A stretch of DNA of 64,000 nucleotides from CAWCXF01 sp963799455 (lineage in GTDB: Bacteria; Pseudomonadota; Alphaproteobacteria; Rhodobacterales; Rhodobacteraceae), in the NCBI GenBank assembly GCA_963799455.1, contig CAWCXF010000008.1, positions 1,612,001 through 1,676,000 on the forward strand, read 5' to 3'. The position numbers and the translations under genes are program-made. This document shows, piece by piece, positions 62,109-64,000 of the stretch. Every line of letters begins with the position of its first letter. Position 1 is the first letter of the stretch. The notes under the pieces were generated by a model. It was not told the DNA's origin. It was given only the letters and a program-made list of their open reading frames with translations, and searched no databases.

Positions 62109-62434
62109 TGACCCTGAAACAATCTTCTTTTCCGGCTGGCTGCGTGATCGTGGTGTCCAGCTCCGCGTAGGGTTCGGACGACTCTGCAAGGATCCGTCGC
62201 GGCTGGTGGGCCCGCTGGCTTCGTCCTTCGCCGCGACGAGGCAGCTCGACTGTCTGAGGCGCCCGACTGGAGCGCGCCCCCGGGGCCGGACGGCCCCGCG
62301 TCGTGGCTTGACCCCAGGAGCCGGGCTCTGGCTGTGGGGAGGGGCCGTGCGCCGCTGCCTTCGGCGGCCCGGGTCGTCGAGGGGGGCCATGCGGGTGGCT
62401 CGCCCTGCGGCCCGGCCAGGACGCACGCCGTCTG
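62109..62434. other. Gap between tRNA-Arg and the IS3 remnant
   Basis: About 330 bases with no supported gene. Short open frames here look like GC-rich shadows. The first 70 bases are less GC-rich than the surroundings. Confidence 0.4.
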
Positions 62435-62640
62435 CCGCGAGCCGGTCCGGGTCTGGCTGGAGAAGTGCGGGGCCGGCGCGTTCGACGAGGAGGTCGATGC
62501 CGCCGACACGCCCGCCGACACGCTCGCCGACACGCTCGCCGAGCACGAAGCCCGGATCGCCGCTCTCGAGCGTCGTGCGGGCCGAGCAGGCGCGCGAGCC
62601 CGCGTCCTCGATGGGGGGCTGTGGAGCTCCAGGCGCTCGC
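62435..62640 (+). pseudogene. IS3-family OrfA remnant
   Basis: A fragment resembling the end of an IS3 OrfA: VRVWLEKCGAGAFDEE, then an ADTLADTLA stretch from a short repeat, and HEARIAALERRAG. The N-terminal helix-turn-helix is missing or scrambled. It lies upstream of the OrfB remnant. Confidence 0.6.
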
Positions 62641-62705
62641 CGAGGAGCGGGCCCGCATCCGCGATCGCCGGCCCTGCGGCCTCTTCGCCGCGCGAGGGCG
62701 CGGGC

Positions 62706-63299
62706 CGATGGGCGTCGCGCGCCCTTCCTGCCGCGCCGCGCCGGCGGTGACGCCGGCCGAGGCGGCGGTCGTCGCCGAGGTCAGGGCGGCCTGCGAGGCC
62801 TCGCCGGCCTGCGGCTGCCGGCGCGTCGGCGCCGAGCTGCGCCATCGCGGGCTCATCGTCGACGCCGAGAGGAGCCGCCGCACCATGCGCGAGCGCGGCC
62901 TCGGGCCGAAGCGCAGGCGCCGCCATGCCGCGACCACCGGGGGCGAGCGCGGCGGGCCGATCCTCCCGGGCGTGGCGAGGGGCCCGCGACGGCGCACGCG
63001 CCCGACCGGCCCACCGGCCCCGGGGCGGCGACGTCGCGCGATCCCGAGGCGCCATGGCTTCGCCGGCTCTACGCGCCGACCCCCGCGACGCCGCCGACGC
63101 CGAGAGCCCGATCGAGGCGCTGAAGCTCGGGGCGGTCCACCCGACGGAGCGCGCGGCCTTCGAGGACGTCGCCGCCGACCCGCCCCGCTTCATCGACGAG
63201 GCCTGCGGCACGACCCGCCCGCGCTCCGCGCCGGGCCGTGTCGGCCCCGTGCGCCTCGCGGGGATCGACCGCCCGGCCCCCGCCCGATCCGCCGCGTGA
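62706..63299 (+). pseudogene. IS3-family OrfB transposase remnant with internal loss
   Basis: The N-terminal OrfB segment CGCRRVGAELRHRGLIVDAE then RSRRTMRERGLGPKRRRRHA is clear at about 62810-62940. The C-terminal segment ESPIEALKLGAVHPTERAAF then EDVAADPPRFIDEACG is in another frame at about 63097-63225. The middle, including the first two catalytic aspartates, is absent. This is a dead element. Confidence 0.7.
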
Positions 63300-63608
63300 A
63301 CGCGTCCGGCCCCGGGGGCGCGCTCCAGCCGGGCACGATCATTCCCACCAGGGGTCGATCGCGGCGATGTCGGCGTCCGCCGTGGCGAGGTGGCCGGGCG
63401 CCTCCACCCCGGCGCTGGCGCAGAGCGCCGCGGTGCGGAGCAGCCGCTCACGCGCGGGGCCCGCATCGCCGCCTCGGGCAAGGCGTGTCCGGGTCCGCGG
63501 CAGGTGCCCTCGGCGATCGCGTCCTCCCCGGTGAGCCCGCGCCGCCCCCGACCCTGGCACGGCGCCCGGCGGGCCGCGATGGGGGCGAGGCGCCGGGCGG
63601 CGCGCGGC
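63300..63608. other. Gap between the IS3 remnant and ptsN
   Basis: About 310 bases. No gene or clear structure seen. Confidence 0.4.
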
Positions 63609-64000
63609 TCAGGCGGCCTGGCTGGAGCGCAGCTCGGTCAGGATGGCGTGCAGCACCAGGGGGTCGGCGTTGGCGCGCAGCTTGGCGCGCACCGACGCGT
63701 CGCGCATCACCCGGCTGACGGCGGCGAGCGCGCGCAGGTGCTCGACGCCCGAGCCCGCCGGCGCGAAGAGCGCGAACACCAGATCCACCGGCTGGCGATC
63801 GACCGCGCCGAACTCGACCCCGCGATCGAGCCGCAGGAAGCAGCCAGTCATGGCCTGGACCTCCGGCAGGCGGGCGTGCGGCAGCGCCACGCCGTGGCCG
63901 ACGCAGGTGGGCCCGAGCGCCTCGCGCTCGCGCAGCGCGGCCACCACGGCGGCCTCGGGCAGGCCGTGCGCCGCGGCCACGATCTCCCCCAGAACCTGGA
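63609..64000 (-). CDS. ptsN: PTS IIA-like nitrogen regulatory protein PtsN, 5' end cut by the window
   Basis: The frame runs off the right edge; about 130 residues of the usual 150 are visible. EIIA-Ntr receives phosphate from NPr and regulates potassium uptake and nitrogen or stress responses. The phosphorylated histidine lies in GHGVALPHARLPEV. LVFALFAPAGSGVEHLRALA and the C-terminal helix with MRDASVRAKLR are typical. The GTG at 63980 is internal to the frame and not taken as the start. Confidence 0.85.
   Translation of the reverse strand, partial: QVLGEIVAAAHGLPEAAVVAALREREALGPTCVGHGVALPHARLPEVQAMTGCFLRLDRGVEFGAVDRQPVDLVFALFAPAGSGVEHLRALAAVSRVMRDASVRAKLRANADPLVLHAILTELRSSQAA

Noticed and set aside
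62925..63299. An intact small protein after the IS3 remnant
   Set aside because: Its C-terminal half matches the IS3 OrfB end and its N-terminal half is out-of-frame sequence, so it is part of the dead element.

Overview
This is a very GC-rich stretch (about 70 % by eye) of an alphaproteobacterial chromosome. Gene content and order fit a Rhodobacterales-type organism. EF-Tu is present as two identical copies. The translation and transcription operons run almost unbroken from secE to rplQ, and rarA, crcB, an RluA-type synthase, a HAD phosphatase, an ATP12 chaperone gene and a four-gene aap/bzt amino-acid ABC transporter follow. The genus cannot be named from the sequence alone.

Layout. 1-882: 3' end of parC. 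1300-2475: tuf copy 1. 2569-3656: two paralogous small secreted proteins on the minus strand. 3887-7511: tRNA-Trp, secE, nusG, rplK, rplA, rplJ, rplL. 7850-16317: rpoB and rpoC. 16394-19790: a drug/metabolite transporter gene split by a 2.4-kb IS66-family element whose flanking duplication is about 70 bp. 20149-24510: rpsL, rpsG, fusA, tuf copy 2. 24591-29892 and onward: the S10 and spc operons (rpsJ to adk). 37213-39685: rpsM, rpsK, rpoA, rplQ. 39768-44072: rarA, crcB, RluA-type synthase, phosphatase, ATP12. 44228-48820: aapJQMP. 48824-49281: a small cassette bounded by inverted repeats. 49285-57668: argB, an SDR gene, engB, an O-acetyltransferase, a MOSC protein, yidC, an EAL phosphodiesterase, yidD, rnpA, rpmH. 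57941-61756: a VTT-domain membrane protein, a flavin disulfide oxidoreductase, a sensor histidine kinase. 62032-63299: tRNA-Arg followed by a decayed IS3-type element. 63609-64000: 3' part of ptsN.

How it works together. Most of the window makes ribosomes, RNA polymerase and the secretion machinery (SecE, SecY, YidC). Genes are packed with ATGA, GTGA or TGATG overlaps that imply translational coupling. Promoter-like sites with a 17-bp spacer precede tuf1, tRNA-Trp, nusG, rpsL, rpsM, rpmH and tRNA-Arg.

Caution. One- or two-base indels break rplK, rpsE, tnpC, the HAD gene, the ATP12 gene and aapP, and the stop codon of rplR is lost. Because several of these genes are essential, sequence or assembly error is the simplest explanation. 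No clearly new multi-gene system was found. The best novelty candidates are the paired secreted small proteins, the inverted-repeat cassette at 48824-49281 and the long flanking duplication of the IS66 element.
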